Assembly: GCA_021771635.1 (NCBI GenBank) | Contig: JAETOQ010000005.1 | Location: 1 to 64,000 of the forward strand | Source of the DNA: Oscillospiraceae bacterium | GTDB lineage: Bacteria; Bacillota; Clostridia; Oscillospirales; Oscillospiraceae | Direction: 5' to 3' | Length of the DNA: 64,000 nucleotides | Shown: positions 1 to 8,327 of the stretch, piece by piece | How the letters are laid out: each line of letters opens with the position of its first letter | Position numbering within the stretch: position 1 is the first letter of the stretch | Notes under the pieces: model-generated | What the model was told of the DNA's origin: nothing | Seen by the model: the letters and a program-made list of their open reading frames with translations, nothing else | Databases searched by the model: none | Program-made: the position numbers and the translations under genes

Positions 1-330
1 GACTGGCACCGCCAGATCTCCCTGCTGGCAGAGGAAAGCGTGGACACCATGCGGGTCCTCTCCCCCATCCCCCTGAACGCGGGCGTGTTCGCGGAGAATA
101 TCAACACCGTGGGCATTGACTTGAAGCACCTGCCCGTGGGCACTCACCTCCGCATCGGTGAAACGGAAGTGGAGGTCACCCAAATCGGCAAGGAGTGTCA
201 CAACGACTGTGCCATCAAAAAGGCTGTCGGCAAATGCGTCATGCCCACCGAGGGCATCTTCGTGGTGGTGGTCCGGGAGGGCGTTGTCCGGCCCGGGGAC
301 GAAATTGAAATTCTGGAGGCCGCGAAATGA
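1..330 (+). CDS. MOSC domain protein (5'-truncated by window edge)
   Basis: The frame is open from the first base, so the N-terminus and true start lie outside the window; a GTG at 40 is internal. The visible part (DWHRQISLLAEES, then HLPVGTHLRIGETEVEVTQIGKEC and a conserved late cysteine) is typical of MOSC (molybdenum cofactor sulfurase C-terminal) domains, which bind or deliver molybdenum cofactor sulfur or ligands. Its stop overlaps the ATG of the next gene (ATGA), so the two are translationally coupled. The genes that follow (molybdopterin-binding protein, molybdate transporter, MogA-like) support a role in molybdenum cofactor maturation. The exact reaction cannot be read from sequence. 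Confidence 0.85.
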   Translation, partial: DWHRQISLLAEESVDTMRVLSPIPLNAGVFAENINTVGIDLKHLPVGTHLRIGETEVEVTQIGKECHNDCAIKKAVGKCVMPTEGIFVVVVREGVVRPGDEIEILEAAK

Positions 331-1346
331 AGCTCATTAAAACCGAAGACGCCGTGGGCCATGTGCTGTGCCATGACATGACACAGATCATCAAGGATAC
401 ATACAAGGACGCCCGGTTCCGCAAGGGCCATGTGGTGACGGAGGAGGACATCCCCGTCCTGCTGTCCATGGGCAAGGAGCACCTCTACGTCTGGGAGATG
501 ACCCCCGGCATGGTCCACGAAAATGACGCGGCGGAGCGGCTGGCCGCCCTCTGCGGCAAGACCAACATGGAGTGGAGCGAGACCAAGGAGGGCAAAATTG
601 AACTGAAAGCCGCCTGCGACGGCCTGTTCCGTGTCAACAGCGATAAACTGGTTGCGGTCAACTCTGTGGAGGATGTGATGATCGCCACCCGCAAGGGCAA
701 TACCGCCGTCCGCAAAGGCGACAAGCTGGCGGGCACCCGTGTGATCCCGCTGATCATTGAGGAGGAAAAACTGAAGGCGGCGGAACAGGCAGCCGGGGAA
801 AAGCCGCTGCTGGAGCTGCTGCCGTACATCAAAAAGACCGCCGCCATTATTGCCACCGGCAGCGAGGTGAAAAAGGGCCTCATTCAGGACACCTTCACCC
901 CGGTGGTGAAAGACAAGCTGGCGGCGTATGGCATTGCCACCGTGTCCATTACCTACTCCGGCGACGGCGTGGAGAATGTGGCAGCCGCCATCGCCGAGGC
1001 CCGGGAGATCGGCACGGATATCATCCTGTGCACCGGCGGCATGAGCGTGGACCCCGATGACAACACCCCCGGGGCTATCCGGCAGAGCGGCGCCCGCATC
1101 GTCACCTACGGTGCCCCGGTGCTGCCCGGCGCCATGTTCCTGCTGGGCTATTATGACGACGGCACCGCTGTGATGGGCCTGCCTGGCTGCGTCATGTACG
1201 CCGGCGCCACCATCTTCGACCTGGCCCTGCCCCGCATCGCCGCGGGCGTGGAAATGACCCGGGCGGACTTTGCCGCCATGGGCGAGGGCGGATTGTGCCT
1301 GGGCTGCAAGCCCTGCCACTGGCCCGTCTGCCCCTTTGGAAAATAA
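327..1346 (+). CDS. Molybdopterin-binding protein (MoeA/MogA-fold)
   Basis: A 339-residue protein starting in the ATGA overlap with the MOSC gene. It has an N-terminal SAF/MoeA-like part (TEDAVGHVLCHDMTQI) and a C-terminal molybdopterin-binding fold from about residue 170 (AAIIATGSEVKKGLI, then ILCTGGMSVDPDDNTPGAI, where the GGxS-P-D-D pattern is the nucleotide/molybdopterin loop). Clostridia often carry this shortened MoeA-like protein beside mod genes. It ends with a cysteine-rich tail (CLGCKPCHWPVCPFGK), a possible metal site. It most likely takes part in molybdate insertion or cofactor handling; whether it is a catalytic MoeA is unproven. Confidence 0.85.
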   Translation: MKLIKTEDAVGHVLCHDMTQIIKDTYKDARFRKGHVVTEEDIPVLLSMGKEHLYVWEMTPGMVHENDAAERLAALCGKTNMEWSETKEGKIELKAACDGLFRVNSDKLVAVNSVEDVMIATRKGNTAVRKGDKLAGTRVIPLIIEEEKLKAAEQAAGEKPLLELLPYIKKTAAIIATGSEVKKGLIQDTFTPVVKDKLAAYGIATVSITYSGDGVENVAAAIAEAREIGTDIILCTGGMSVDPDDNTPGAIRQSGARIVTYGAPVLPGAMFLLGYYDDGTAVMGLPGCVMYAGATIFDLALPRIAAGVEMTRADFAAMGEGGLCLGCKPCHWPVCPFGK

Positions 1347-1357
1347 CAGGCTAACAG

Positions 1358-1385
1358 CGTAAGGGCGCCTACGTGCGCTCTTGCG
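1358..1385 (+). other. Hairpin between molybdopterin-binding gene and modA
   Basis: An 11-bp stem (CGTAAGGGCGC pairing with GCGCTCTTGCG, two G-T wobbles) with a six-base loop lies 12 bases after the upstream stop. There is no following T-run, so it may be an mRNA processing/stability hairpin or a weak terminator separating modA from the genes before it. Confidence 0.35.
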
Positions 1386-1396
1386 TTTCCCAACCG

Positions 1397-1424
1397 TTGA
1401 CCTCAGGCGAGTATCACGTTATCT
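1397..1424 (+). promoter_or_regulatory. Candidate sigma-A promoter for modABC
   Basis: TTGACC, a 16-base spacer and TTATCT lie 54 bases before the modA start. The fit is moderate. A second TTGCGG/TATGAT pair (1430-1458, 17-base spacer) would place the transcript start almost on the ribosome binding site, so it is less likely. Confidence 0.35.
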
Positions 1425-1477
1425 TCTCCTTGCGGAGTATGAATAAATATTGTATGATTCAGAAAGGAAGCATCAAC

Positions 1478-2341
1478 ATGAAGAAGTATCTGTCTCTTTT
1501 ACTGGCCCTGTGCCTGGTCCTGGCGCTGACCGCCTGCGGTAGTTCCAAAGAAGAACCCGCAAAGACCGAGGAACCCGCCAAAACGGAAGAGCCCGCCGCC
1601 GAGCCGGTGGAGATCACCGTCTTTGCCGCCGCCTCCATGCAGGAATCCCTGAACGCGGCCATCGAGCAGTACAAGGCCGTGGCCCCCGAAGTCACTGTTG
1701 TCACCACCTATGACTCCTCCGGCACCCTGCTGACTCAGATCAAGGAGGGCGCCTCCTGCGATCTGTTCATCTCCGCCGCTCCCAAGCAGATCAACGCGCT
1801 GGACGGCTCCTTGAAGGACGACGCTGAGAAGAACCCCGACGGCCTGGACTGCATCGTGGAAGGCTCCCGCCTGGACCTGCTGGAGAACAAGGTCACCCTG
1901 GCTGTGCCCGAGGGCAATCCCGCCGGCATTGAGAGCTTCGACCAGCTGGCCGACCTGCTGAAGAGCGGCGACATCGCCCTGGCTATCGGCAACAGCGACG
2001 TGCCTGTGGGCCAGTACACCCAGAAGATCTTTGCCTATTATGGGATCGACGAGGGTGCCATTGCCAGCAAGCTGACCTACGGCTCCAATGTGAAGGAAGT
2101 CACCACCCAGGTCTCCGAGGGCGCCGTGGACTGCGGCATTATTTACGGCACCGATGCCTTCTCCGCCGGCCTGACCGTGGTGGACAGTGCCACCGCCGAG
2201 ATGTGCGGACAGGTCATCTATCCCGCCGCAGTGCTGAATGTGGGTGAGCAGCCCGAGGCCGCACAGGCCTTCCTGGACTACCTCTGCACCGCCGACGCTC
2301 TGGCCTGCTTCGAGGCTGTCGGCTTCTCTCCCATGGTGTAA
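1478..2341 (+). CDS. modA: Molybdate ABC transporter substrate-binding lipoprotein ModA
   Basis: A 287-residue lipoprotein that captures molybdate (possibly tungstate) outside the membrane and delivers it to ModB/ModC. The start is the ATG preceded by AGAAAGGAAG; it gives a lipoprotein signal (MKKYLSLLLALCLVLALTAC-G) with the lipobox cysteine near residue 20, followed by a Glu/Pro/Lys linker (KEEPAKTEEPAKTEEP). Frames open further upstream would bury the signal peptide. ModA landmarks are VFAAASMQESLNAA, SSGTLLTQIKEGASCDLFISA and a late GIIYGTDAF. It heads the modABC unit. Confidence 0.95.
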   Translation: MKKYLSLLLALCLVLALTACGSSKEEPAKTEEPAKTEEPAAEPVEITVFAAASMQESLNAAIEQYKAVAPEVTVVTTYDSSGTLLTQIKEGASCDLFISAAPKQINALDGSLKDDAEKNPDGLDCIVEGSRLDLLENKVTLAVPEGNPAGIESFDQLADLLKSGDIALAIGNSDVPVGQYTQKIFAYYGIDEGAIASKLTYGSNVKEVTTQVSEGAVDCGIIYGTDAFSAGLTVVDSATAEMCGQVIYPAAVLNVGEQPEAAQAFLDYLCTADALACFEAVGFSPMV

Positions 2342-2381
2342 CCAGGGCGCTGCCCTGGACCCGCCGCTTTTGAAAAAGCGG
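2342..2381 (+). repeat. Tandem hairpin pair after modA
   Basis: CCAGGGC-GCT-GCCCTGG (2342-2358) begins directly after the modA stop and is followed by an arm pair CCGCTTTT/AAAAGCGG (2364-2381), then ACAAAACTTTT. Two perfect hairpins in a row fit either an attenuator that lowers modBC expression relative to modA, or a copy of a dispersed intergenic hairpin repeat. Sequence alone does not decide. Confidence 0.5.
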
Positions 2382-2423
2382 ACAAAACTTTTCACAAACT
2401 CCCACCCGGGCAGGTGATTTTTG

Positions 2424-3098
2424 ATGGACTGGTATCCCCTTTATAACTCGCTCCGCATTGCGGCGATTTCCACTGTTGCCGTGTTTTTCCTGGGCATCTT
2501 TGCCGCCTATTACATCGCGAAGCTGCCCCGGCTGGTGAAGGGCGTGCTGGATGTGGTGCTGACGCTGCCGCTGGTGCTGCCGCCCACCGTGGTGGGCTGG
2601 CTGCTGCTGTGCCTGCTGGGCCCCAAGCGCCCTCTCGGCGCCTGGGTGCAGGCCGCCTTCGGCGTGAAGCTGGTGATGACCTGGTGGTCCGCTATTTTCG
2701 CCACCGTAGTGGTCGCTTTCCCGCTGATGTACCGCACCGCCCGGGGTGCCTTCGAAAGCTTCGACCACAATCTGGCGGACGCGGGCCGGACGCTGGGCCG
2801 GTCCAACGCCTGGGTGTTCTGGCGGGTACAGATGCCGGTGTGCAAACAGGGCATCCTGGCGGGGACAGTGCTGGCCTTCGCCCGGGCGCTTGGAGAGTAC
2901 GGCGCCACCTCCATGATCGCGGGCTACACGCCGGGCCGTACCGCCACCATTTCCACCACGGTCTATCAGCTGTGGCGGACCAACGACGACATTGGCGCGC
3001 TGAAATGGGTGCTGGTGAACATCGCCATCTCGGCGGTGTTCCTGCTGGCGGTGAACCTGTTGGAGACCCGGCAGCGGCAGAAGGGAGGCGGACGCTGA
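2424..3098 (+). CDS. modB: Molybdate ABC transporter permease ModB
   Basis: A 224-residue inner-membrane permease with about five hydrophobic segments. The ATG has AGGTGA six bases upstream, so it is preferred over the TTG immediately before it. The cytoplasmic EAA-type loop (DAGRTLGRSNAWVFWRVQMP, then LGEYGATSMIAGYTPGRT) matches ModB/CysT permeases and docks onto the ATPase. Its stop overlaps the modC start by one base (TGATG), indicating coupling. Confidence 0.95.
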   Translation: MDWYPLYNSLRIAAISTVAVFFLGIFAAYYIAKLPRLVKGVLDVVLTLPLVLPPTVVGWLLLCLLGPKRPLGAWVQAAFGVKLVMTWWSAIFATVVVAFPLMYRTARGAFESFDHNLADAGRTLGRSNAWVFWRVQMPVCKQGILAGTVLAFARALGEYGATSMIAGYTPGRTATISTTVYQLWRTNDDIGALKWVLVNIAISAVFLLAVNLLETRQRQKGGGR

Positions 3099-4141
3099 TG
3101 GCCCTTTCTGTGGACATCCGTAAAAAAATGGGTGACTTCCAGCTGGAAGTCCAGTTTGAGGCAGAGAGGGAGATCCTGGCCCTGCTGGGCGCCTCCGGCT
3201 GTGGAAAAAGCGTCACTTTACGGTGCATCGCGGGTATTCTGACGCCGGACGAGGGTAAGATCGTGCTGGACGGGGTGCCGCTGTTTGACAGCGCCGCGAA
3301 GATCGACCTGCCGCCGCAAAAGCGGCAGGTGGGTTATCTGTTCCAGCAGTACGCCCTGTTCCCTAATATGACGGTACGGCAGAACATCGCCGCGGCAGTG
3401 CGGGACAAACAGCGGCGAAAGGCTGTGACAGAGGAAAAGCTCCGCCAGTTCCGGTTGGAGGAGGTGGCGGACAAACGCCCAGGCCAGATCTCCGGCGGAC
3501 AGCAGCAGCGAGCGGCACTGGCCCGCATTCTGGCGTCGGAGCCGAAAACCATTCTGCTGGATGAACCCTTTTCGGCCCTGGACAGCTATTTGAAATACCA
3601 GCTGGAAGTGGAGCTGGCGGAGACGCTGGAGCAGTTTCCCGGCACCATCCTGTGGGTCTCCCACGACCGGAATGAGGTGTTCCGTAACTGCCGCCGGGTC
3701 TGTGTGCTGGACCAGGGAAAGTCCCAGGGGACCTTTACCCTGCGGGAGCTGTTTCACGAGCCGGTGACGGAGGCCGCGGCCCGGCTTTCCGGCTGCAAAA
3801 ACTATGCGGACGCGGTCCCATCGGGCAATGCCGTATCCCTGCCGGAGTGGGGCCTGACGCTGGACTGCGGCAAGGAGGTAAGCGCGGACATCCGCCGCGT
3901 CGGCATCCGTGCCCACCACGTCACTATGACGGCGGCCAATGCCCCCGGCGCTTTCCCCTGTGAGGTATTGCGGGTCATTCAGGATGTGTTTATCACCATT
4001 GTTCTGCTGCGGCCGGAGGGCGCAGCCCCGGACGCGCCGCCTCTGCGGATGGAGCTGGAACGGGATGCCTGGCATGCGGCGAAGAACAAGGGGCGCGTTT
4101 GGATTACCATTCAGCCGAGGGATATTTTGTTGCTGAAGTGA
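3098..4141 (+). CDS. modC: Molybdate ABC transporter ATP-binding protein ModC
   Basis: A 347-residue ATPase powering ModAB. It has a Walker A (LLGASGCGKSVT), Q-loop (YLFQQYALFPNMT), ABC signature (ISGGQQQRAALARIL), Walker B (ILLDEPFSALD) and switch histidine (WVSHDRNEV). The last ~110 residues form a TOBE/Mop-like molybdate-sensing region. The start follows AAGGGAGG. The frame stays open upstream through modB but has no coding character there. Confidence 0.95.
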   Translation: MALSVDIRKKMGDFQLEVQFEAEREILALLGASGCGKSVTLRCIAGILTPDEGKIVLDGVPLFDSAAKIDLPPQKRQVGYLFQQYALFPNMTVRQNIAAAVRDKQRRKAVTEEKLRQFRLEEVADKRPGQISGGQQQRAALARILASEPKTILLDEPFSALDSYLKYQLEVELAETLEQFPGTILWVSHDRNEVFRNCRRVCVLDQGKSQGTFTLRELFHEPVTEAAARLSGCKNYADAVPSGNAVSLPEWGLTLDCGKEVSADIRRVGIRAHHVTMTAANAPGAFPCEVLRVIQDVFITIVLLRPEGAAPDAPPLRMELERDAWHAAKNKGRVWITIQPRDILLLK

Positions 4142-4150
4142 GGAGATAAC

Positions 4151-4651
4151 ATGATGTATCGTGCTGCTGTTTTGACGGTCAGTGACCGCAGCTTCCGTGG
4201 GGAACGCCCCGACGCCGGCGGACCGCTGGTGGCGGAAATGCTGAAAAACGCGGGATATGAGGTAGCGCTCACCGCAATCGTCCCGGACGAACAGGCCCAA
4301 ATTGAGGAAAAACTTAGGGAACTTGCTGACAGTGGAGAAGTCCAGCTCCTGGTGACCACCGGCGGCACCGGCTTCGCGCCCCGGGACGTGACCCCGGAGG
4401 CCACGCTGGCGGTCTGCGACCGGCTGACCCCCGGCATTCCGGAGGCCATGCGCTATGCCTCCATGCAGGTGACGAGCCGTGCCATGCTGTCCCGTGCCCA
4501 GGCGGGCATCCGGAAAGGGACGCTGATCATCAACCTCCCCGGCTCCCCCAAAGCCGCCAGGGAGAATCTGGAGGCCGTCCTCCCCGCCCTTTCCCACGGG
4601 CTGGAGATGCTCTCCGGCCGTCCCGCCGACTGCGCCAAGCTGATAGATTAA
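4151..4651 (+). CDS. MogA/MoaB family molybdenum cofactor biosynthesis protein
   Basis: A 166-residue protein of the molybdopterin adenylyltransferase fold. Landmarks are an N-terminal AAVLTVSDRSFRGERPDAGGP, the central TTGGTGFAPRDVTPEAT loop (GGTG plus D-T-P) that binds molybdopterin, and LPGSPKAARENLEAVLPAL. AGGAG lies six bases before the ATG and overlaps the modC stop region, so it is the last gene of the block. It probably activates molybdopterin with ATP before metal insertion. MogA and MoaB cannot be separated here. Confidence 0.9.
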   Translation: MMYRAAVLTVSDRSFRGERPDAGGPLVAEMLKNAGYEVALTAIVPDEQAQIEEKLRELADSGEVQLLVTTGGTGFAPRDVTPEATLAVCDRLTPGIPEAMRYASMQVTSRAMLSRAQAGIRKGTLIINLPGSPKAARENLEAVLPALSHGLEMLSGRPADCAKLID

Positions 4652-4671
4652 ATCCCTATATACAAAGCGAT

Positions 4672-4700
4672 GAGCGCCAGGAGATTTTCTCCTGGCGCTC
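4672..4700. terminator. Hairpin between convergent MogA-like and PBP genes
   Basis: A perfect 13-bp stem (GAGCGCCAGGAGA / TCTCCTGGCGCTC) with a TTT loop separates two convergent genes. T-runs are short on both sides, so it is probably a bidirectional but modest terminator. Confidence 0.7.
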
Positions 4701-4713
4701 AATTTACTTGCTG

Positions 4714-7344
4714 TCAATGATCAGTGGTCCCCCACAGGTCGTTCCACCAGTCTCCGCCGCTGGGATCGGTGGAGGGCTCGGCAGGCTCCGTGGGCGTGGT
4801 GGGCTGAACAGGCTGCCCTTCCGTGCCGCCGTCGGGATCGCCCACAGTGCCGCCCTCATTGGGAGAGGGCGGGATATAGTTGGGATCACTGGGGTCATTC
4901 TCAGGAAGCGTGGGATTGTCCGGATCCTCTATGATCATTCCAGAGTGGACCGGACAGCCGCCGGGGCCCGCCTCGGTAGGCTCCAGCGCCTTTTCCATGT
5001 TGGCGATCAGATAGGGATCATCAGACGCTGTGATGGTGGGGCCATAGTCCGCACGCACGTAGTCCAAAAATGCCTTCTGCACCACGGACTCCGCCGGACA
5101 GTCCTCCGTGGCCAGGCACTGGCCCTCGGTGCAGTAATCCCGGAATGCGTGGATGCCGCACTCCTCCTTGGGGCCTGTCCCCGCCGCCACCGTCACGGTA
5201 GCCACGCGGCTTCCCCGGCTGTCCGCCAGACAGGCCTCGGTGGGCTTCAGGCCGCTGTCCAGACAGACCTGCACGTTCTCCAGGCCGGTGGAGGGCCTGT
5301 CAAACTCCTTGTTGGGCAGGTCCGCGTGGACCTGCTGCATGACCTTCTTCCACATGGTGATGGCCGGGTTGCCGGAATAGCTGATCTTGGCGTTGTATTT
5401 ATAGCCTGTCCACACCGCAGCCACATAGTAGGGGGTGTAGCCCACGAAATAGCGGTCAAAGTTGTCGCTGGTGGTGCCGGTCTTGCCGGCGATGGTCATG
5501 CCGCTGAATTTCGCGCTGCCGCCGGTGCCGCCGTTGACCGCGTCCGTCAGCATCTTGTTCATCAGATAGGCAGTGGTCTCCTTCATAGCCACGTGGCTCT
5601 CGCCCTCGTTCTCCAGGATCACATTGCCCTCGGAATCCTCCACCCGGAGATAGTACCGCGGCTCATTGTAAATACCGTTATTGGCAAAAGCCGCGTAGGC
5701 CGCCGCCATCTCCACGGTGTTCAACCCGTAGGTCAGACCGCCCATGCCCAAAGCCGACAGGTTCATATCGTCCGCCACCAGGGGCAGGTTCAGCTTCTCT
5801 GTGGCAAAGGCAAAAGATTCCGCTGTGCCCACTGACTCCAATGCCTGTACGGCGATGGTGTTGATGGAGCGCTTGATGCCCTCCGCCACCGTGGTCATGC
5901 CAGTATAGGTGTTGGGTGAGTTCTTGGGCCAGGGACTGCCGTTCAGCTCCTGCACCGGATAGTTGTCAAAGACTGTGCCCGGTGTGATGACGCCGGCGTC
6001 CAGTGCCGGAGCGTATGCCGTCAGGGGCTTCATGGAGGATCCAACCTGCCGGTGCAGTGTGGCATAGCTGGTGAGCAGATTTCCCTGCTTGTCCCCGCCC
6101 ATGTCGCCCACCTGGGCCACGATGTTGCCGGTGGAGGGCTCGATGATGGTGATGCCGGAGTGGATCAGCTGTCCGTCCCGGCTGGTCAGATTGTTCAGAT
6201 TGCCCCGGTCCGCGTAGACGGTCTCGGCGATCTCCTGGATCTCGGGGTCCAGGGTGGTATAAATGTGATAGCCGCTGTTGTAGAGCTTCAGGCGGGCCTC
6301 ATCCACAGAGATTTTCAATTCATCCGCCAGGTCGGCGGAGACGGAGCGGATGACCTCGTCCACGAACCAGGAGTTGACCTCCACGCCGCCGGTGGCCCGC
6401 TCTACCAGCTCCTCGGCGGTGGCGGTATCGTCGCCGTCGGTGAACTGCAGGACCTCGTTCTTGGCAGCCTCATATTCCTCCTTTGTCAAATAGCAGAGTC
6501 CCGTATCAGGATCATACATTTTCCAAAGGATATTCTCCTGCCGCTCCTTGTTCAGTTCCCTGGGCGTGGCTGTGGTCCCGTCATCTCTGGTAATGGTGAT
6601 ATCGTACATGGGTCCGTACATGGACGGATTGTTGGTGATGGCGATCAGGCTGGCACACTCCGCCACATCCAGGTCCCACACATCCTTGCCGAAGTAGTAC
6701 TGCGCCGCCGTCTGCACACCGTAGCAGCCCTTGCCCAGATAGATGAAATTCAAATAGTAGGTCAGGATCTCTTCCTTGGTGTAATTCTTCTCAAATTCCA
6801 GCGCCCGGAAGATCTCCCGGATCTTCCGGTTGATGGTGCCGGCATTGTCCTTCGTCATGTTTTTCAGCACCTGCTGGGTGATGGTGGAGCCGCCGAAGGT
6901 CTTTCCGCCGGTGAATACGTTCAGCGTCGCGCTGGCGGTCCGCTTCCAGTCCACGCCTTGGTGCTGGAAGAACCGCTCGTCCTCAATGGCCACGGCGGCC
7001 TGCCAAAGGGCGTCCGGGATCTGGTCATAGGTCACCAGCACGCGGTTCTCGTCCCCGTGGATCGTCTGGAACTCCACCCACTCCCCGGTCTCCTTGTCCT
7101 CATAATAGATAAAGGAGCTGAGGTTCAGGGTGTAATCATCCGCGTTGACATCCAGAGACGGTGCCAGCGTGGTGTCCACATACTTCATAAAAATGCCCGC
7201 GATCATAGCGGCCGTACAGATGCCGATCAAGACCAGCGTGCCAAGAACGCCGAATACCTTCCCAGCGATGCTTCCCCGCTTCCGCGCCTTCGCCGGGCGG
7301 TGGGAATGCTGTTCAGACGGCCGTTCCTTTCTTCCGTGCTCCAA
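4714..7344 (-). CDS. Class A penicillin-binding protein (transglycosylase/transpeptidase)
   Basis: A bifunctional peptidoglycan synthase of about 876 residues: a basic cytoplasmic tail, one membrane anchor (about residues 28-55), then a GT51 glycosyltransferase domain (EDERFFQHQGVD near 120; GGSTITQQVLKN near 152) and a transpeptidase domain (SSMK near 436, SIN near 493, KTGTT near 621). The last ~130 residues are acidic and Pro/Thr-rich with several Cys, probably an extracellular tail. The start chosen is TTG: AAAGGAGG lies nine bases upstream, whereas the ATG seven codons earlier (7365) has its own codons forming that ribosome binding site. It is convergent with the molybdenum block. Confidence 0.93.
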   Translation of the reverse strand: MEHGRKERPSEQHSHRPAKARKRGSIAGKVFGVLGTLVLIGICTAAMIAGIFMKYVDTTLAPSLDVNADDYTLNLSSFIYYEDKETGEWVEFQTIHGDENRVLVTYDQIPDALWQAAVAIEDERFFQHQGVDWKRTASATLNVFTGGKTFGGSTITQQVLKNMTKDNAGTINRKIREIFRALEFEKNYTKEEILTYYLNFIYLGKGCYGVQTAAQYYFGKDVWDLDVAECASLIAITNNPSMYGPMYDITITRDDGTTATPRELNKERQENILWKMYDPDTGLCYLTKEEYEAAKNEVLQFTDGDDTATAEELVERATGGVEVNSWFVDEVIRSVSADLADELKISVDEARLKLYNSGYHIYTTLDPEIQEIAETVYADRGNLNNLTSRDGQLIHSGITIIEPSTGNIVAQVGDMGGDKQGNLLTSYATLHRQVGSSMKPLTAYAPALDAGVITPGTVFDNYPVQELNGSPWPKNSPNTYTGMTTVAEGIKRSINTIAVQALESVGTAESFAFATEKLNLPLVADDMNLSALGMGGLTYGLNTVEMAAAYAAFANNGIYNEPRYYLRVEDSEGNVILENEGESHVAMKETTAYLMNKMLTDAVNGGTGGSAKFSGMTIAGKTGTTSDNFDRYFVGYTPYYVAAVWTGYKYNAKISYSGNPAITMWKKVMQQVHADLPNKEFDRPSTGLENVQVCLDSGLKPTEACLADSRGSRVATVTVAAGTGPKEECGIHAFRDYCTEGQCLATEDCPAESVVQKAFLDYVRADYGPTITASDDPYLIANMEKALEPTEAGPGGCPVHSGMIIEDPDNPTLPENDPSDPNYIPPSPNEGGTVGDPDGGTEGQPVQPTTPTEPAEPSTDPSGGDWWNDLWGTTDH

Positions 7345-7578
7345 TGAGGGGCACCTCCTTTTCATAGATTTGGCAGATCCTCTGTCCGGCAGGAAACATC
7401 CTGTGATACAGAAGTCAACAATACACCATAATACTTTTTATTGTATCATCCCATGTCAACATTGAAAATGTCGCATTTTTCCGAAAAAAAGTTTCCGTTT
7501 TGCATGACTTTTTTCTTTTTGGGCAGGATAAGGTTCCATGCAAAGGCGTTCTTCCCCTTTTTTTCACATCTTCTCCGC

Positions 7579-7607
7579 TTGCATTCCGGCGGAAATTCAG
7601 GTACAAT
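7579..7607 (+). promoter_or_regulatory. Sigma-A promoter for the DUF1292 gene
   Basis: TTGCAT and TACAAT are separated by exactly 17 bases, about 34 bases before the start codon. The remainder of 7345-7578 is the divergent leader of the penicillin-binding protein; no other gene is seen in it. Confidence 0.65.
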
Positions 7608-7640
7608 AACTCCACCCGAGGAAAAAGGAGGACTTTCCTG

Positions 7641-7922
7641 ATGAGTGAAGATTTTGGCCCCACTTTTATTACCGTCACGGATGAGGACGGCAATGAGATC
7701 GTCCTGGAGTTCGTGGACGCACTGGAATACAACGGCCAGACGTACCAGGCCTTCTTCCCCGCCGAAACGGAGGATGAGGACGATCCAGACAACGGCCTGG
7801 TGATCCTGAAGGTCATCCACGAGGACGGTGAGGACCTCCTCTCCACTCTGGATTCCGACGAGGAGATCGACGCGGTGTACGATTTGTTCATCGAATCGCT
7901 GTTCAATGAGGAGGACCAGTGA
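7641..7922 (+). CDS. DUF1292 family small acidic protein
   Basis: A 93-residue, strongly acidic protein (FGPTFITVTDEDGNEIVLEFVDALEYNGQTYQAFFP, then many D/E). This is the DUF1292 signature; in Firmicutes such proteins often lie near ruvX/alaS but have no established biochemical role. The ATG follows AAAGGAGG with nine bases between; longer open frames upstream lack a ribosome binding site and run through the promoter. It sits alone, followed by the 6S-like RNA. Confidence 0.9.
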   Translation: MSEDFGPTFITVTDEDGNEIVLEFVDALEYNGQTYQAFFPAETEDEDDPDNGLVILKVIHEDGEDLLSTLDSDEEIDAVYDLFIESLFNEEDQ

Positions 7923-7931
7923 TCTTCCCTC

Positions 7932-7958
7932 TTGCAATTCCGGTCCGGATATGATAAT
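7932..7958 (+). promoter_or_regulatory. Promoter of the 6S-like RNA
   Basis: TTGCAA and GATAAT (within TATGATAAT) are spaced 15 bases apart just before the start of the RNA stem. The spacing is short but the extended -10 compensates. Confidence 0.45.
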
Positions 7959-7962
7959 TTGA

Positions 7963-8163
7963 AAGTGCCCTGCGGGGTTTGTGATAGATCTTTTTTTAAC
8001 CCACATTTCGTTATACGGGATGCCGGATCAGCTCGTGGTTCGCAGGCCTCCCGGCTGCTGTCTGCGGCTGGAAGTTGGAAGCGATAAAGCGTGCTGGAGG
8101 CGACCCACCTGTCCGTAAAGGTGCAGGTTATAACGAGGTCTACACGGCTGCCGCGGGGCACCT
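7963..8163 (+). ncRNA. ssrS: 6S-like RNA (SsrS), RNA polymerase regulator
   Basis: About 200 bases without a credible reading frame, closed by an 11-bp stem: GTGCCCTGCGG (7965-7975) pairs with CCGCGGGGCAC (8151-8161). The length, terminal stem, unpaired purine-rich interior and position between its own promoter and a Rho-independent terminator match Firmicute 6S RNA, which mimics an open promoter and sequesters sigma-A RNA polymerase. tmRNA, RNase P and SRP RNA hallmarks are absent. The identity rests on architecture and remembered resemblance; a covariance-model scan was not possible. Confidence 0.65.
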
Positions 8164-8167
8164 TTTT

Positions 8168-8195
8168 GCAGAGCAGACAGCTGCTCTGCTTTTTT
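8168..8195 (+). terminator. Rho-independent terminator after the 6S-like RNA
   Basis: GCAGAGCAG-ACAG-CTGCTCTGC followed by six T. A perfect 9-bp stem. Confidence 0.85.
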
Positions 8196-8251
8196 ATGTT
8201 TTCAGGAAATTTTCAGACTTCTGTTTTAAAATCAGTATCTGGATTTTCCAC

Positions 8252-8280
8252 TTGCACAATGGGACGCTATCTATTATAAT
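8252..8280 (+). promoter_or_regulatory. Strong sigma-A promoter for the parvulin foldase gene
   Basis: TTGCAC, a 17-base spacer and a perfect TATAAT lie 48 bases before the start codon. Confidence 0.8.
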
Positions 8281-8327
8281 AGGTAAGTGCGCATTGCGCC
8301 TGAATATTTGAGAGGACTGAAACACAA

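Noticed and set aside
1347-1477. Molybdenum cofactor riboswitch upstream of modA
   Set aside because: Only one simple hairpin is present; the multi-helix structure of that riboswitch is not visible.
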